From Methylophilaceae bacterium LSUCC0401 (lineage in GTDB: Bacteria > Pseudomonadota > Gammaproteobacteria > Burkholderiales > Methylophilaceae), in contig CP103442.1 of the NCBI GenBank assembly GCA_024919035.1, positions 186,001 through 250,000 on the forward strand: DNA of 64,000 nucleotides. The letters run 5' to 3'. Position 1 is the stretch's first letter; the number at the start of each line of letters is the position of its first letter. A program made the translations under genes and the position numbers. Positions 1 through 9,429 of the stretch are shown one piece after another. The notes below the pieces were generated by a model. The model was not told where the DNA came from. It was given only the letters and a program-made list of their open reading frames with translations, and searched no databases.

Positions 1-1
1 A

Positions 2-1204
2 TTTAAAAAAATTGGATCTAACCAAAAAAAAATTTTAGATAGTTTTTATGGTAATTTAAATCAAAAAATTAAATTAATCGGCATCACAGGAACCAATGGA
101 AAAACATCAACAGGATTTTGGTTAGATTTTCTTATAAATAAACATATTCAACCTTCAAAATTAATCGGGACCATTTCAAAAGAAAAAAATATTCAAAATA
201 CCACGCCTGACCTTTTTGTTTTATATGATCTATTTCATAAAAAAATGAATAAGATTAAAAATTTTGTACTTGAGGTTTCCTCTCATGGTATTGATCAACA
301 AAGGATAAAAGGATTAAATTTTGAATATGGAATTTTTACAAATTTAAGTCGTGATCATTTAGATTATCACAAAACAATGGCTAATTACTTTAGCGTGAAA
401 GAAAGGTTTTTTCTAGAAAATGTTAAAAATTGCTCAATAATTAACATTGATGACAAGTATGGAGCTAGACTGTGTCAAAATTTAAAAACATTAAATAAAA
501 AAGTCTTAACTTTTGGCTATTCAAAACAAGCAGATATTAAAATTGTTCATAATGCTAAAAGCTTAAAAAGTAAAAGCAAGACGGAATTTGAATTAGAAAT
601 TAAAAATAAACGATATCAATTTGAAACAAATATTATTGGTAAGTTTAATATTTTAAACCTTGTTGGCGCTATAGCAGTCTGTCATTTAAAAAAAGTTTCC
701 ATGAATGCTTTAATTGAAACTGTGAAAAAACTTCCCATTCCAGAGGGGAGATTAGAGATGTTCAATAAAAAAATAAATAATATAAACAAAAAAATATTTA
801 TTGATTATGCCCACACTCCTGACGGATTAAAAAATGTTCTTGAAACTATAAAGTCAAATTATAAAAAAAAAATAACATTAGTTTTTGGTTGTGGGGGTGA
901 CCGAGATATGGGTAAACGAAAACTAATGGGTCAAGTTTCAAACAAATATGCTCACTCTGTATTTATTACCTCAGATAACCCAAGATCAGAAGACCCTATG
1001 AGCATTGCACTACAAATATCCAATCATGTGACAATTGATAAAAAAATCATTCTCGACCGAAAAAAAGCAATTGAAGAGGCATTGAAGCAACCCTCAAGCG
1101 AAGTAATTTTGATAGCTGGAAAAGGGCATGAAAATTACCAAATATTAAAAGATAAAACTATATTTTTTTCTGATAAAGATGTTGTAAAAGGTTTTAAAGG
1201 TTAG
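2..1204 (+). CDS. murE: UDP-MurNAc-tripeptide synthetase MurE (5'-truncated by window edge)
   Basis: This cytoplasmic ligase adds meso-diaminopimelate to UDP-MurNAc-L-Ala-D-Glu during peptidoglycan precursor synthesis. The open frame runs in from the window edge without a stop, so the N-terminal uridine-binding part is missing. The ATP-binding loop GTNGKTST is encoded near base 100, upstream of the first in-frame ATG at 245, so that ATG is not the true start. The Mur ligase middle domain (EVSSHGID, DHLDYH) and the C-terminal domain follow. The DNPRSEDP motif marks the meso-DAP-specific form rather than the lysine form. The gene ends 2 bp before murF and is the first visible member of the division and cell wall cluster. 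The family assignment is secure; only the real start is unknown. Confidence 0.96.
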   Translation, partial: FKKIGSNQKKILDSFYGNLNQKIKLIGITGTNGKTSTGFWLDFLINKHIQPSKLIGTISKEKNIQNTTPDLFVLYDLFHKKMNKIKNFVLEVSSHGIDQQRIKGLNFEYGIFTNLSRDHLDYHKTMANYFSVKERFFLENVKNCSIINIDDKYGARLCQNLKTLNKKVLTFGYSKQADIKIVHNAKSLKSKSKTEFELEIKNKRYQFETNIIGKFNILNLVGAIAVCHLKKVSMNALIETVKKLPIPEGRLEMFNKKINNINKKIFIDYAHTPDGLKNVLETIKSNYKKKITLVFGCGGDRDMGKRKLMGQVSNKYAHSVFITSDNPRSEDPMSIALQISNHVTIDKKIILDRKKAIEEALKQPSSEVILIAGKGHENYQILKDKTIFFSDKDVVKGFKG

Positions 1205-1206
1205 CT

Positions 1207-2571
1207 ATGGAGCTTTCCATTAAAGAAATTAAGCATTTATTTTCTAAGGTATCTAATCTGAGCGATGAGTTATGTTTCAATTCATCAGATATAAGTATTG
1301 ATTCAAGAACAGTTCAACCAAATCAAATTTTCATAACAATTAAAGGTGAAAATTTTGATGGGAATGATTTTATTCAAGAGGTAATAAAGATCAATCCACT
1401 GTTTATTATTTCTGAAAAAAAAATTGACAATCAGATACCTTATGCGCATGTAGATTCAGGAAAACAATTTTTAATTGATCTTGCAAAGCTAATCATTAGC
1501 AAAGCATCTTCAAAAAAAATTGCTATAACAGGCAGTAACGGTAAAACGACAACCAAAAATTTAATCGCCCATTTTTTAAGGTGTAAGGTGGGTGATCAAG
1601 ATGTGGCCGCAACCTTTGGAAATTTTAATAACGATATTGGTTTGCCACTTTCAATATTTAAAATTCAAGGAAATGAGAAATATCTAGTTTTAGAAATAGG
1701 AACTAATCATCCAGGTGAAATTAGAGAGTTAGCAAATATTGTGAGACCTCATATTGCTGTGATTACTAATATTGGCGATGCCCACATTGGTAATTTTGGT
1801 TCTCAAGTGGAAATTGCAAAAGAAAAAAAACAAATTTTTTATTATCTTAATCAGGATGATATCAAGATACTACCGGATAATATTAATTTCTTTTCAGAAC
1901 TTAATAATTCTAAAGGACAGTTGTTTATAGTTTCATCAGATTATTCAAATCAAGCCAATCGTTTAAATTATGAATATTTGGGGCTGAATAAGATTAAATT
2001 TATTTATCTAGATCAAGAAGTCATTCTCAACTCACCTGTTGAGGGCTATCATAATCTTCAAAATTTTATTATCGCTTGCGCTGTTTTAATTAATTTAGGA
2101 TTCGATTTACATTCACTTGCTGATGGATTTAAAGATTTTTCAGGAACAGTTGGAAGGTTTAATAAAATATCTATGAAAAATAATATAGATATCATTGATG
2201 ACTCGTATAATTCAAATCCCACTTCAATGTCATCTGCTATTGATTACTTAAGTGGTTCACAAAAATATAAAATCTTGATGATTGGCGATATGGGAGAGCT
2301 AGGAGAGTTAAGTGAACAATACCATGATCAAATTGTGAAAAAAATTAAAGAATCCAATATTGATTCTGTTCTTGCATATGGGAGTTCAATTACTTTAGCT
2401 TTAAGTAAAGTAAAAAATTTGAAAAAAGACATCTATTGCTTTGATGATATACATCAATTAATTGACAAATCCCTTAAGCTGATAAAAACAGATACAATCG
2501 TTTTAATAAAAGCATCACGTTTTATGAAATTTGATGTTATTGCTTCTGAATTGAAAGAAAGGTTTAAATGA
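1207..2571 (+). CDS. murF: UDP-MurNAc-tripeptide:D-Ala-D-Ala ligase MurF
   Basis: MurF adds the D-Ala-D-Ala dipeptide to UDP-MurNAc-tripeptide, the last cytoplasmic step in making the pentapeptide precursor. The 454-residue product has the usual length. It shows the Mur ligase P-loop TGSNGKTTTKN around residue 110, the LEIGTNHPGEI segment of the central domain, and a C-terminal domain with DDSYNSNP. The start lies 2 bp after murE, and the stop overlaps the mraY start in an ATGA arrangement, which suggests translational coupling. The assignment is supported by both motifs and gene order. Confidence 0.97.
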   Translation: MELSIKEIKHLFSKVSNLSDELCFNSSDISIDSRTVQPNQIFITIKGENFDGNDFIQEVIKINPLFIISEKKIDNQIPYAHVDSGKQFLIDLAKLIISKASSKKIAITGSNGKTTTKNLIAHFLRCKVGDQDVAATFGNFNNDIGLPLSIFKIQGNEKYLVLEIGTNHPGEIRELANIVRPHIAVITNIGDAHIGNFGSQVEIAKEKKQIFYYLNQDDIKILPDNINFFSELNNSKGQLFIVSSDYSNQANRLNYEYLGLNKIKFIYLDQEVILNSPVEGYHNLQNFIIACAVLINLGFDLHSLADGFKDFSGTVGRFNKISMKNNIDIIDDSYNSNPTSMSSAIDYLSGSQKYKILMIGDMGELGELSEQYHDQIVKKIKESNIDSVLAYGSSITLALSKVKNLKKDIYCFDDIHQLIDKSLKLIKTDTIVLIKASRFMKFDVIASELKERFK

Positions 2572-3668
2572 TTTTAGATTTAATTCAATTTTTTAATTTG
2601 AAATTTAATTTTTTAAATGTATTTAATTACATAACTTTTCGATCAGTCATGGCAATAATAACTTCTTTAGCTATTTCTTTATTTTTTGGAACTATTTTTA
2701 TAAAAACGATGGGGGAATATAGCTTCTCTCAATACGTTCGACAATTTGGCCCAGATCATCAAAATAAAATGGGTACACCAACGATGGGTGGCCTGCTAAT
2801 TATTATCTCAATCGTTTTATCGGTATTAATGTGGAGCGACCTAAGTAATATTTTTATTTGGCAGCTGCTTTTCGCTCTTGTTGGATTTGGATTAATTGGA
2901 TTTTTTGACGATCTTAAAAAAATTAAAGAAAAACATTCAGCGGGAATTTCATCGAAACTAAAATTTTTTTTACAATCTACTGTAGCCTTTGTTTTGGCTG
3001 TATGGATTTATAATAATGCCTCGAGCTTTGAAGAAATAAATTTACTTATTCCCTACGTTAAGTCCTCATATGTGTATTTAGGCACCTTTGGATTTATCTT
3101 ATTTTCTTATTTTGTAATTGTTGGAAGCAGTAATGCTGTAAACCTTACTGATGGGTTGGATGGATTAGCAATAATGCCAACAGTGATGATTGCTTCGGCA
3201 TTAGGGATATTTGCATACCTTACAGGTAATCAAATTTTTGCTGACTATTTGCAGTTACCGTTTATTCGCGGTGCAGGGGAAATAACTATTTTTTGTGCAG
3301 CAATAGCAGGAGCTGGACTAGGTTTTCTTTGGTTCAATGCTTATCCAGCAGAAGTTTTTATGGGAGACATCGGCTCACTTTCTTTAGGCGCTGCTCTTGG
3401 AACAATCGCAATATTAGTTCGTCAAGAAATAGTATTGTTTATTATGTCCGGTATTTTTGTGATAGAAACATTATCAGTTGCTGGACAAGTAATCTACTTT
3501 AAATATACAAAGAGAAAATATGGGGTTGGTAAAAGAATATTTTTAATGGCACCAATTCATCACCATTATGAAAAAAAAGGCTGGAATGAAAATCAAGTGG
3601 TTATTAGATTTTGGATAATTACTATGGTCTTGATATTGATTGGAGTGGCAAGTTTAAAAATTCGATAA
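2568..3668 (+). CDS. mraY: Phospho-MurNAc-pentapeptide transferase MraY
   Basis: MraY is the integral membrane enzyme that moves phospho-MurNAc-pentapeptide from UDP to undecaprenyl phosphate, producing lipid I. The 366-residue protein has about ten hydrophobic segments. Signature loops are all visible: the aspartate pair in FFDDLKKI, NLTDGLDGLA, MGDIGSLSLG, and the histidine-rich APIHHHYEKKGW near the C-terminus. It overlaps murF by 4 bp (ATGA). Its TAA stop shares one base with the murD ATG. Length and motifs match the family. Confidence 0.97.
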   Translation: MILDLIQFFNLKFNFLNVFNYITFRSVMAIITSLAISLFFGTIFIKTMGEYSFSQYVRQFGPDHQNKMGTPTMGGLLIIISIVLSVLMWSDLSNIFIWQLLFALVGFGLIGFFDDLKKIKEKHSAGISSKLKFFLQSTVAFVLAVWIYNNASSFEEINLLIPYVKSSYVYLGTFGFILFSYFVIVGSSNAVNLTDGLDGLAIMPTVMIASALGIFAYLTGNQIFADYLQLPFIRGAGEITIFCAAIAGAGLGFLWFNAYPAEVFMGDIGSLSLGAALGTIAILVRQEIVLFIMSGIFVIETLSVAGQVIYFKYTKRKYGVGKRIFLMAPIHHHYEKKGWNENQVVIRFWIITMVLILIGVASLKIR

Positions 3669-5011
3669 TGAATAATCAAAAATCAGATATTGTATTTGGG
3701 TATGGCATCACAGGAAAATCAATTGTTCAATACCTGGTGAGGTTAAACAGAAAGATCACCCTCATTGAAAATAAACCAATTTCACCTAGGGATCTTTTTT
3801 TTTTAGAACAACATCATATTCAAATATTCCAAGATGAGAAACAATTTAAAAATTTTCATAATTATGATAATTGTTATGTAAGTCCAGGGATTGACCTTAG
3901 AAAACCTTTTTTTAAAAAATGCGTTGATAATTATATTCAACTCAGGAATGATACTTATTTCTTAAATCAAATCGATAGAACAAAGACAAAATTAATTGCC
4001 GTCACTGGAACAAATGGTAAAACTACATTTTGTACATTGCTGCATGAATTCTTTATAAAGCATAAGCTGAATTCAAAATTAGTGGGTAATGTTGGAACTC
4101 CAATCCTCGATCTTTTTTTTTCCGAGGCAGAACAGAGCGAATTTATTATTATTGAATTGTCGAGCTATCAAATTGAATTGCTAAAAGAAGAAACCAGATT
4201 TGATTTTGGAGTTATCCTGAATATTGAGCCTGATCATTTAGATCGATACGATTCATTTGAGTCATATCGAGATACAAAAATAAGTTTAAAGAACTTTTGT
4301 GATGTAATTCTGTTTGATAAAGAATCAGTGCCGATCAAAAGCAATGCTGATACAGCTATTCCATTGGGAATTGACGAGAATTATATTTTACAAAGCTGGG
4401 ATGCAAAATCTTTTCAATTTAAACACCAAGAAAAACAATACAGGATAGATACCCCTTATTTAAAAGGGATACATAATATTAAAAATATACTTTACATCAT
4501 CAAATTATTAGAACGTTTGTGTAAGTCGATTTCACTAGAAAAAATAGTACTATTTTTTAGTACGCAGCGGGGAATTGAACATAGATTTGAGCTGATAGAG
4601 GTTAATCATCCGAACATTTTTATTAATGACTCGAAAGCAACCAACATTGCTTCGACGAAATCTGCACTCAATTCTCTGGAAAATAATATTCATTTAATAT
4701 TTGGTGGAGAGTTAAAAAATCAATCCCTAGAAGGCCTTGAACAATTATTTCAAAATAAACTTGTCAGCTTAAATTTGATTGGAAAGGATGCTGAAGAAAT
4801 TTTGAACCATTTGATAAAGTTTAATAACTCTTTTAAGATTAATCGTTTCAATTCATTAAAAGATGTCTTAACTCATTTAAAAAATATACTCAAAAGAAAT
4901 GAAATCATACTTTTATCACCTGGGTGTGCCAGTAAGGATATGTTTCAAAATTATGAGGATCGAGGTAATCAGTTTAAAAGTTTAGTTGTAGAGATGTTTA
5001 AATGGAATTAA
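3668..5011 (+). CDS. murD: UDP-MurNAc-L-alanine:D-glutamate ligase MurD
   Basis: MurD adds D-glutamate to UDP-MurNAc-L-Ala in the cytoplasm. The start chosen is the ATG sharing one base with the mraY stop (TAATG). An in-frame start 57 bp upstream would add 19 residues of mraY-derived sequence with no MurD character. The 447-residue product opens with a nucleotide-binding segment (VFGYGITGKS), followed by the P-loop GTNGKTTF near residue 118, and the DHLDRYDS and NDSKATN motifs of the family. The last 10 bp overlap ftsW. Position within mraY-murD-ftsW is the canonical order. Confidence 0.95.
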   Translation: MNNQKSDIVFGYGITGKSIVQYLVRLNRKITLIENKPISPRDLFFLEQHHIQIFQDEKQFKNFHNYDNCYVSPGIDLRKPFFKKCVDNYIQLRNDTYFLNQIDRTKTKLIAVTGTNGKTTFCTLLHEFFIKHKLNSKLVGNVGTPILDLFFSEAEQSEFIIIELSSYQIELLKEETRFDFGVILNIEPDHLDRYDSFESYRDTKISLKNFCDVILFDKESVPIKSNADTAIPLGIDENYILQSWDAKSFQFKHQEKQYRIDTPYLKGIHNIKNILYIIKLLERLCKSISLEKIVLFFSTQRGIEHRFELIEVNHPNIFINDSKATNIASTKSALNSLENNIHLIFGGELKNQSLEGLEQLFQNKLVSLNLIGKDAEEILNHLIKFNNSFKINRFNSLKDVLTHLKNILKRNEIILLSPGCASKDMFQNYEDRGNQFKSLVVEMFKWN

Positions 5012-6147
5012 GAAATAGTTTTAATCAACCCAATTATGATCCATTTTTACTCTGGATAATCATTTTACTTTCTGGCGTTGGTTTGGTGATGGTTTACTCT
5101 TCATCCATCGATGTCGCTGCTTTAAAGCAGATTTCTAAATACCAAAATTATTATTATTTACTTCGACATTCGATTTATTTAACCATTTCAATATTTTGCG
5201 GTTTGATTGCATTTTTGATACCCATAAATTTTTGGCAAAAATTTGCCTCTACTTTTTTTGTCATCGGGATTCTTCTATTAATTGCAGTTTTAGTTCCTGG
5301 TATAGGAAAAACGGTAAATGGTAGCCAAAGATGGATTCCAATTGGAATTATGAATTTTCAGCCATCCGAGCTTGTAAAATTATTCACTATCATTTATGCC
5401 GCAGATTATGTTTTAAGAAAATCTCGTCAAATTGGAACCTTTGTTAAGGGGTTTCTGCCGATGTCAGTTGCAATTGCACTGGTAGGTTCATTACTTATTT
5501 ATCAACCTGATTTTGGTGCATTGGTTGTAGTGATTAGTATATCAATGGGTATATTATTTCTTGGAGGGATTTCATTAAAAATAATATTTGGGTTAATGTT
5601 ATCTGTTCCAATTGCTATGTATTCATTACTCAAGATAGCGCCATATCGTGTAGACCGAATAACAACTTTTCTTTCACCTTTTGAAGATTTATATGGAAAA
5701 GGTTGGCAATTGTCGCATTCTTTGATTGCGATCGGACGAGGAGATTTTTTTGGCGTAGGCTTGGGGGAAAGTATTCAAAAATTACAATACTTACCTGAAG
5801 CTCACACGGATTTTATTCTTGCCATTCTGGCTGAGGAACTTGGTTTATTTGGATTTACGGTAATTATTTTTTTATATGCCATCATGATTATAAGAATTTT
5901 TGGTATTAGTAAAATATCAACACAATTAAGAAACAATTTTTCAGCCTTACTGGCTCAAGGAATAGGTTTATGGTTTGGTATTCAAGCGGCAATAAATATA
6001 GGAGTGAATGTAGGTTTTTTTCCTACTAAAGGGTTAACGCTACCATTTGTTTCTTATGGAGGAAGCGCATTACTTGTTACCTTCATTGCAAGCGGTATCC
6101 TTATGAGGATTGATTATGAAAACAAAATCAAAGCAAAAAGAAATTAA
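5002..6147 (+). CDS. ftsW: Lipid II polymerase / cell division SEDS protein FtsW
   Basis: FtsW is the septal SEDS-family peptidoglycan polymerase that works with FtsI. The 381-residue protein has about ten transmembrane helices. It carries the conserved PEAHTDFI segment with the catalytic-loop aspartate, followed by LAEELG, and the C-terminal LPFVSYGGSA motif. The start overlaps the murD end by 10 bp and the gene runs 32 bp into murG. Location between murD and murG separates it from the paralogue RodA. Function is assigned from the family. Confidence 0.96.
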   Translation: MELRNSFNQPNYDPFLLWIIILLSGVGLVMVYSSSIDVAALKQISKYQNYYYLLRHSIYLTISIFCGLIAFLIPINFWQKFASTFFVIGILLLIAVLVPGIGKTVNGSQRWIPIGIMNFQPSELVKLFTIIYAADYVLRKSRQIGTFVKGFLPMSVAIALVGSLLIYQPDFGALVVVISISMGILFLGGISLKIIFGLMLSVPIAMYSLLKIAPYRVDRITTFLSPFEDLYGKGWQLSHSLIAIGRGDFFGVGLGESIQKLQYLPEAHTDFILAILAEELGLFGFTVIIFLYAIMIIRIFGISKISTQLRNNFSALLAQGIGLWFGIQAAINIGVNVGFFPTKGLTLPFVSYGGSALLVTFIASGILMRIDYENKIKAKRN

Positions 6148-7180
6148 TCAACAATCTATAATCATCGCAGCTGCAGGAACAGGTGGCCATATTATGCCAG
6201 CATGGGCCCTTGCTGAGAAATACCTCATCAATGGATGGAAAGTTATCTGGTTTGGAACACCAAGCGGGATGGAAAATAAAATAATCAACAAAAATAATGT
6301 GATTTTTGTAACTATAGATATTGGGGGCTTTAGAGGTAAGAAATTATTCACTTTAATTACTTATCCAATTAAATTTTTTTATGCGCTGATTAAGTCATGT
6401 TATTGGATCATTAAATACAAGGTGTCCAATGTGGTTGTTTTTGGAGGGTATATTTCATTACCCGCTGGCTTTGCTGCTATCATTTTGAAAAAGAATTTAT
6501 TTATTCATGAACAAAACATCATTTATGGAACAAGTAATAGGCTTTTAGCCCCCTTTGCAAAGAAAATATTTACTGCCTTTAAGGTTGAGTCAAAGTATCC
6601 AATATGCATCTCAGGGAATCCAATTAGAAAGTCGATTCTTAACATTAAAAAAAACTTTAATAAAACAACAGCAAAGATAAATGTTTTGGTTATTGGAGGT
6701 AGTTTGGGGGCTAAGGTTTTTAATGAAAAACTGCCCCAAATTTTATTAAAATTTTCACAATTTAATCTCATTCATCAATGTGGCGCCGGGAAAAAAATAA
6801 ATCTTGATCAAATGTATTTGGGAAAAGCAAGAGTTTTAGAGTTCATTGAGGATATGGGTAAATACTATCAGTGGGCAGATCTTGTTATTGGAAGGGCTGG
6901 AGCAATGACAATTGCTGAATTAGAGCATGTAGGACTTCCATCTATACTCATTCCTTATCCATATGCCATTGATGATCATCAGCAAAAAAATGCAGAATAT
7001 TTATCAAAGAAAGGCGGAGCGATGATATGTAAAGAACAAGATATCACGTTAAAACTTGAAGGTATTCTCCAAAAAATCTCAAAGAAACAATGCATTGAGA
7101 TGGCAAAAAGATTAAAATCATCGAATCATAAAAATGCAGCCTCGTTGATTTATACTCAGATCGAGAATAATGGAAAATAA
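6116..7180 (+). CDS. murG: UDP-GlcNAc:lipid I N-acetylglucosaminyltransferase MurG
   Basis: MurG converts lipid I to lipid II by adding GlcNAc at the inner face of the cytoplasmic membrane. The ATG at 6116 is preferred because a GAGG Shine-Dalgarno-like element lies 7 bp upstream; a TTG 6 bp earlier in frame is possible. The N-terminal AAAGTGGH loop binds the lipid pyrophosphate. The C-terminal donor-binding segment GRAGAMTIAEL and the IPYPYAIDDHQ stretch are typical of GT28 enzymes. The gene overlaps ftsW by 32 bp and murC by 11 bp. About 354 residues is the normal size. Confidence 0.96.
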   Translation: MKTKSKQKEINQQSIIIAAAGTGGHIMPAWALAEKYLINGWKVIWFGTPSGMENKIINKNNVIFVTIDIGGFRGKKLFTLITYPIKFFYALIKSCYWIIKYKVSNVVVFGGYISLPAGFAAIILKKNLFIHEQNIIYGTSNRLLAPFAKKIFTAFKVESKYPICISGNPIRKSILNIKKNFNKTTAKINVLVIGGSLGAKVFNEKLPQILLKFSQFNLIHQCGAGKKINLDQMYLGKARVLEFIEDMGKYYQWADLVIGRAGAMTIAELEHVGLPSILIPYPYAIDDHQQKNAEYLSKKGGAMICKEQDITLKLEGILQKISKKQCIEMAKRLKSSNHKNAASLIYTQIENNGK

Positions 7181-8555
7181 AATTAAATATATTCACTTTG
7201 TGGGCATAGGTGGTTCAGGAATGTCTGGTATCGCAGAAATTATGCATAATATGAAATTTGAAATTACAGGATCTGACACCTCATCCACTTCGGTTACTGA
7301 ACATCTGAAAAGTAGAGGGATTAAATTGTTTACAAGTCATGATGTAAGCAACATAAGTCAAGCCGACGTTATTGTTACCTCATCAGCCATATCAAAAAAT
7401 AATTGTGAGTTAGTAGCTGCAAAAAAACTAAAAATACCAATAATTCCAAGGGCAGAAATGCTTGCAGAGTTAATGAGATTTAAAGTTGGGATTGCAATTG
7501 CAGGTACCCATGGAAAAACATCAACGACAAGTATTTTAGCTTCAATTATGAATACAGCAGGAATGGACCCCACTTATGTTATTGGTGGAAGGATTAATTC
7601 ATTAAAACAAAGTGCTCGGTTGGGAAAAAGTAAATATATGATTGTTGAAGCTGATGAATCTGATGCCTCTTTTCTTCATTTAAATCCTGATAATATTTTA
7701 TTAACCAATATAGATTACGATCACATGGAGACTTATGGGTACGATGAGCAAAGGTTAAAGAAAACATTTTTAGATTTTCTTCATCAGGTTCCTTTTTATA
7801 ATGAAGTTTTTGTATGTATTGATGATGCAAATATTAAATCAATTTTAAAACACATCGCAAGACCAATCATTACTTATGGATTAAATAAAAAAGCTGACTT
7901 TTTTGCAGACCAGATTCAGATTAAAAGGAATTTATCTAGTTTTAGGGTGAATTCTAGTAAAAATAAATTTAGACCATTTAAAGTTGAAATTGCAATGCCA
8001 GGAAAGCATTATGTGTTAAATACCTTGGGAGCAATTGCGGTTGCTGATCATTTTAAAATTAATCATCAAGTTATAAAGCAGGCATTATTTGATTTTAAAG
8101 GGGTAGCAAGACGTTTTGATTTGTATGAAAATTTTAAATTTGGTGAAAAAAATGTTCATCTTATTGATGATTATGGTCATCATCCCACTGAAATTGAAGC
8201 AGTCATCAAATCAATAAAAAAGGGTTTTCCAAGAAAAAAAATTAATTTAGTTTTTCAGCCTCATCGGTACTCAAGGACTCAAGATCTTTTTGACGATTTT
8301 ATAAAAGTTTTATCTAAGGCAGATCGTCTTTTTCTATTTGATATTTATTCTGCGGGTGAAAAAGTGATCTCAAAAATATCAAGTAAAAATTTATTAAAAA
8401 AAATAACATGTGATTCTTATTACCTTCCAGAAATGAACAATTCAAGAGACTTCATCGAAAAAAAAATAAACTCTAATGAAATGTTGCTGGTCATGGGAGC
8501 AGGGTCAATTGGAAAATGGTTCTCACAAAATTTTATTGAAAAAGATCGTGAATAA
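7170..8555 (+). CDS. murC: UDP-MurNAc:L-alanine ligase MurC
   Basis: MurC adds the first amino acid, L-alanine, to UDP-MurNAc. The 461-residue protein starts with a Rossmann-like GIGGSGMSGIAE element. It carries the P-loop AGTHGKTSTTS near residue 111 and the acceptor-side motif DDYGHHPTEI, which is diagnostic for MurC. Its start overlaps the end of murG by 11 bp and its end overlaps the likely murB GTG start by 8 bp, continuing the chain of coupled genes. No anomalies are visible. Confidence 0.97.
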   Translation: MENKIKYIHFVGIGGSGMSGIAEIMHNMKFEITGSDTSSTSVTEHLKSRGIKLFTSHDVSNISQADVIVTSSAISKNNCELVAAKKLKIPIIPRAEMLAELMRFKVGIAIAGTHGKTSTTSILASIMNTAGMDPTYVIGGRINSLKQSARLGKSKYMIVEADESDASFLHLNPDNILLTNIDYDHMETYGYDEQRLKKTFLDFLHQVPFYNEVFVCIDDANIKSILKHIARPIITYGLNKKADFFADQIQIKRNLSSFRVNSSKNKFRPFKVEIAMPGKHYVLNTLGAIAVADHFKINHQVIKQALFDFKGVARRFDLYENFKFGEKNVHLIDDYGHHPTEIEAVIKSIKKGFPRKKINLVFQPHRYSRTQDLFDDFIKVLSKADRLFLFDIYSAGEKVISKISSKNLLKKITCDSYYLPEMNNSRDFIEKKINSNEMLLVMGAGSIGKWFSQNFIEKDRE

Positions 8556-9429
8556 GGACGTTATTTATCAAAATATTTCTATGAAAAAATTTAATTCATG
8601 GAAAGTGGGCGGAAATGCAGAAAATTATATTGAAGTGAGTTCAGAACTTACACTTCAAGAGGTTTTAGAGCAAAAAAAAATTAAGTTACCAATAACCGTG
8701 ATTGGTCTTGGTTCAAATGTTTTAATTAGAGATGGTGGGTTAAAGGGGACAGTAATAAATCTATCAAGAGGCATGAAGGAAATAAAAAATGATGAAAATA
8801 GCATTTATGCAGAATGTGGTGTTTCGTGCTCCTCATTAGCAAGATATGCCGCAAAAAATAAAAAAAAATCGTGTGCCTTTTTAGCAGGAATACCAGGCTC
8901 AATTGGAGGGGCATTGGCAATGAATGCTGGTTGTTACGGTAATGAAACTTGGGACTTTGTGCATAAAGTAAAAACAATTAATTTTTCTGGGAATATAGCA
9001 ATCAAGAGTAAAGATGACTTTGAAATAAGTTATCGAAATGTAAAAAACTTAAAAAATGATATTTTTATTGGTGCTTGGTTTAATTTTCCAGATCTATGTG
9101 AACAAGATGAGAGTGAAATTACGAGGATAAATATACTTTTAAAAAAAAGGCGAGAGACGCAACCACTGAATTTGCCGACTGCAGGATCAACCTTTAAAAA
9201 TCCTGATAATTCTTTTGCTGCAAAATTAATTCAAGATGCTGGTTTAAAAGGGTTCACAATTGGCGGCGCACGATTTTCCGATAAACATGCAAATTTTATA
9301 GAAAATATGGGGAATGCATCAGCTGATGATATTGAGCAGCTTATATATCTAGCGCAAAAGAAAATTAGAGAGCTTAATGATATTGATCTACAAATCGAAG
9401 TAAAAATTATCGGGGATAAAAGTGAGTAA
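8548..9429 (+). CDS. murB: UDP-N-acetylenolpyruvoylglucosamine reductase MurB
   Basis: MurB is the FAD- and NADPH-dependent reductase that makes UDP-MurNAc from its enolpyruvyl precursor. The start is uncertain. The GTG at 8548 gives 293 residues and keeps the family's N-terminal lead into SWKVGG, while an ATG 33 bp downstream would cut it close. A longer in-frame extension from 8476 lies wholly inside murC and is unlikely. FAD-binding features are the GLGSNVLIRDGG loop and AGIPGSIGGALAMNAGCYG. The catalytic region contains TAGSTFKNP. It overlaps ddl by 8 bp. Confidence 0.94.
   Translation: MNKDVIYQNISMKKFNSWKVGGNAENYIEVSSELTLQEVLEQKKIKLPITVIGLGSNVLIRDGGLKGTVINLSRGMKEIKNDENSIYAECGVSCSSLARYAAKNKKKSCAFLAGIPGSIGGALAMNAGCYGNETWDFVHKVKTINFSGNIAIKSKDDFEISYRNVKNLKNDIFIGAWFNFPDLCEQDESEITRINILLKKRRETQPLNLPTAGSTFKNPDNSFAAKLIQDAGLKGFTIGGARFSDKHANFIENMGNASADDIEQLIYLAQKKIRELNDIDLQIEVKIIGDKSE

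Noticed and set aside
3611-3667. Longer murD start inside mraY
   Set aside because: The 19 added residues are mraY-derived; the ATG overlapping the mraY stop fits the family.
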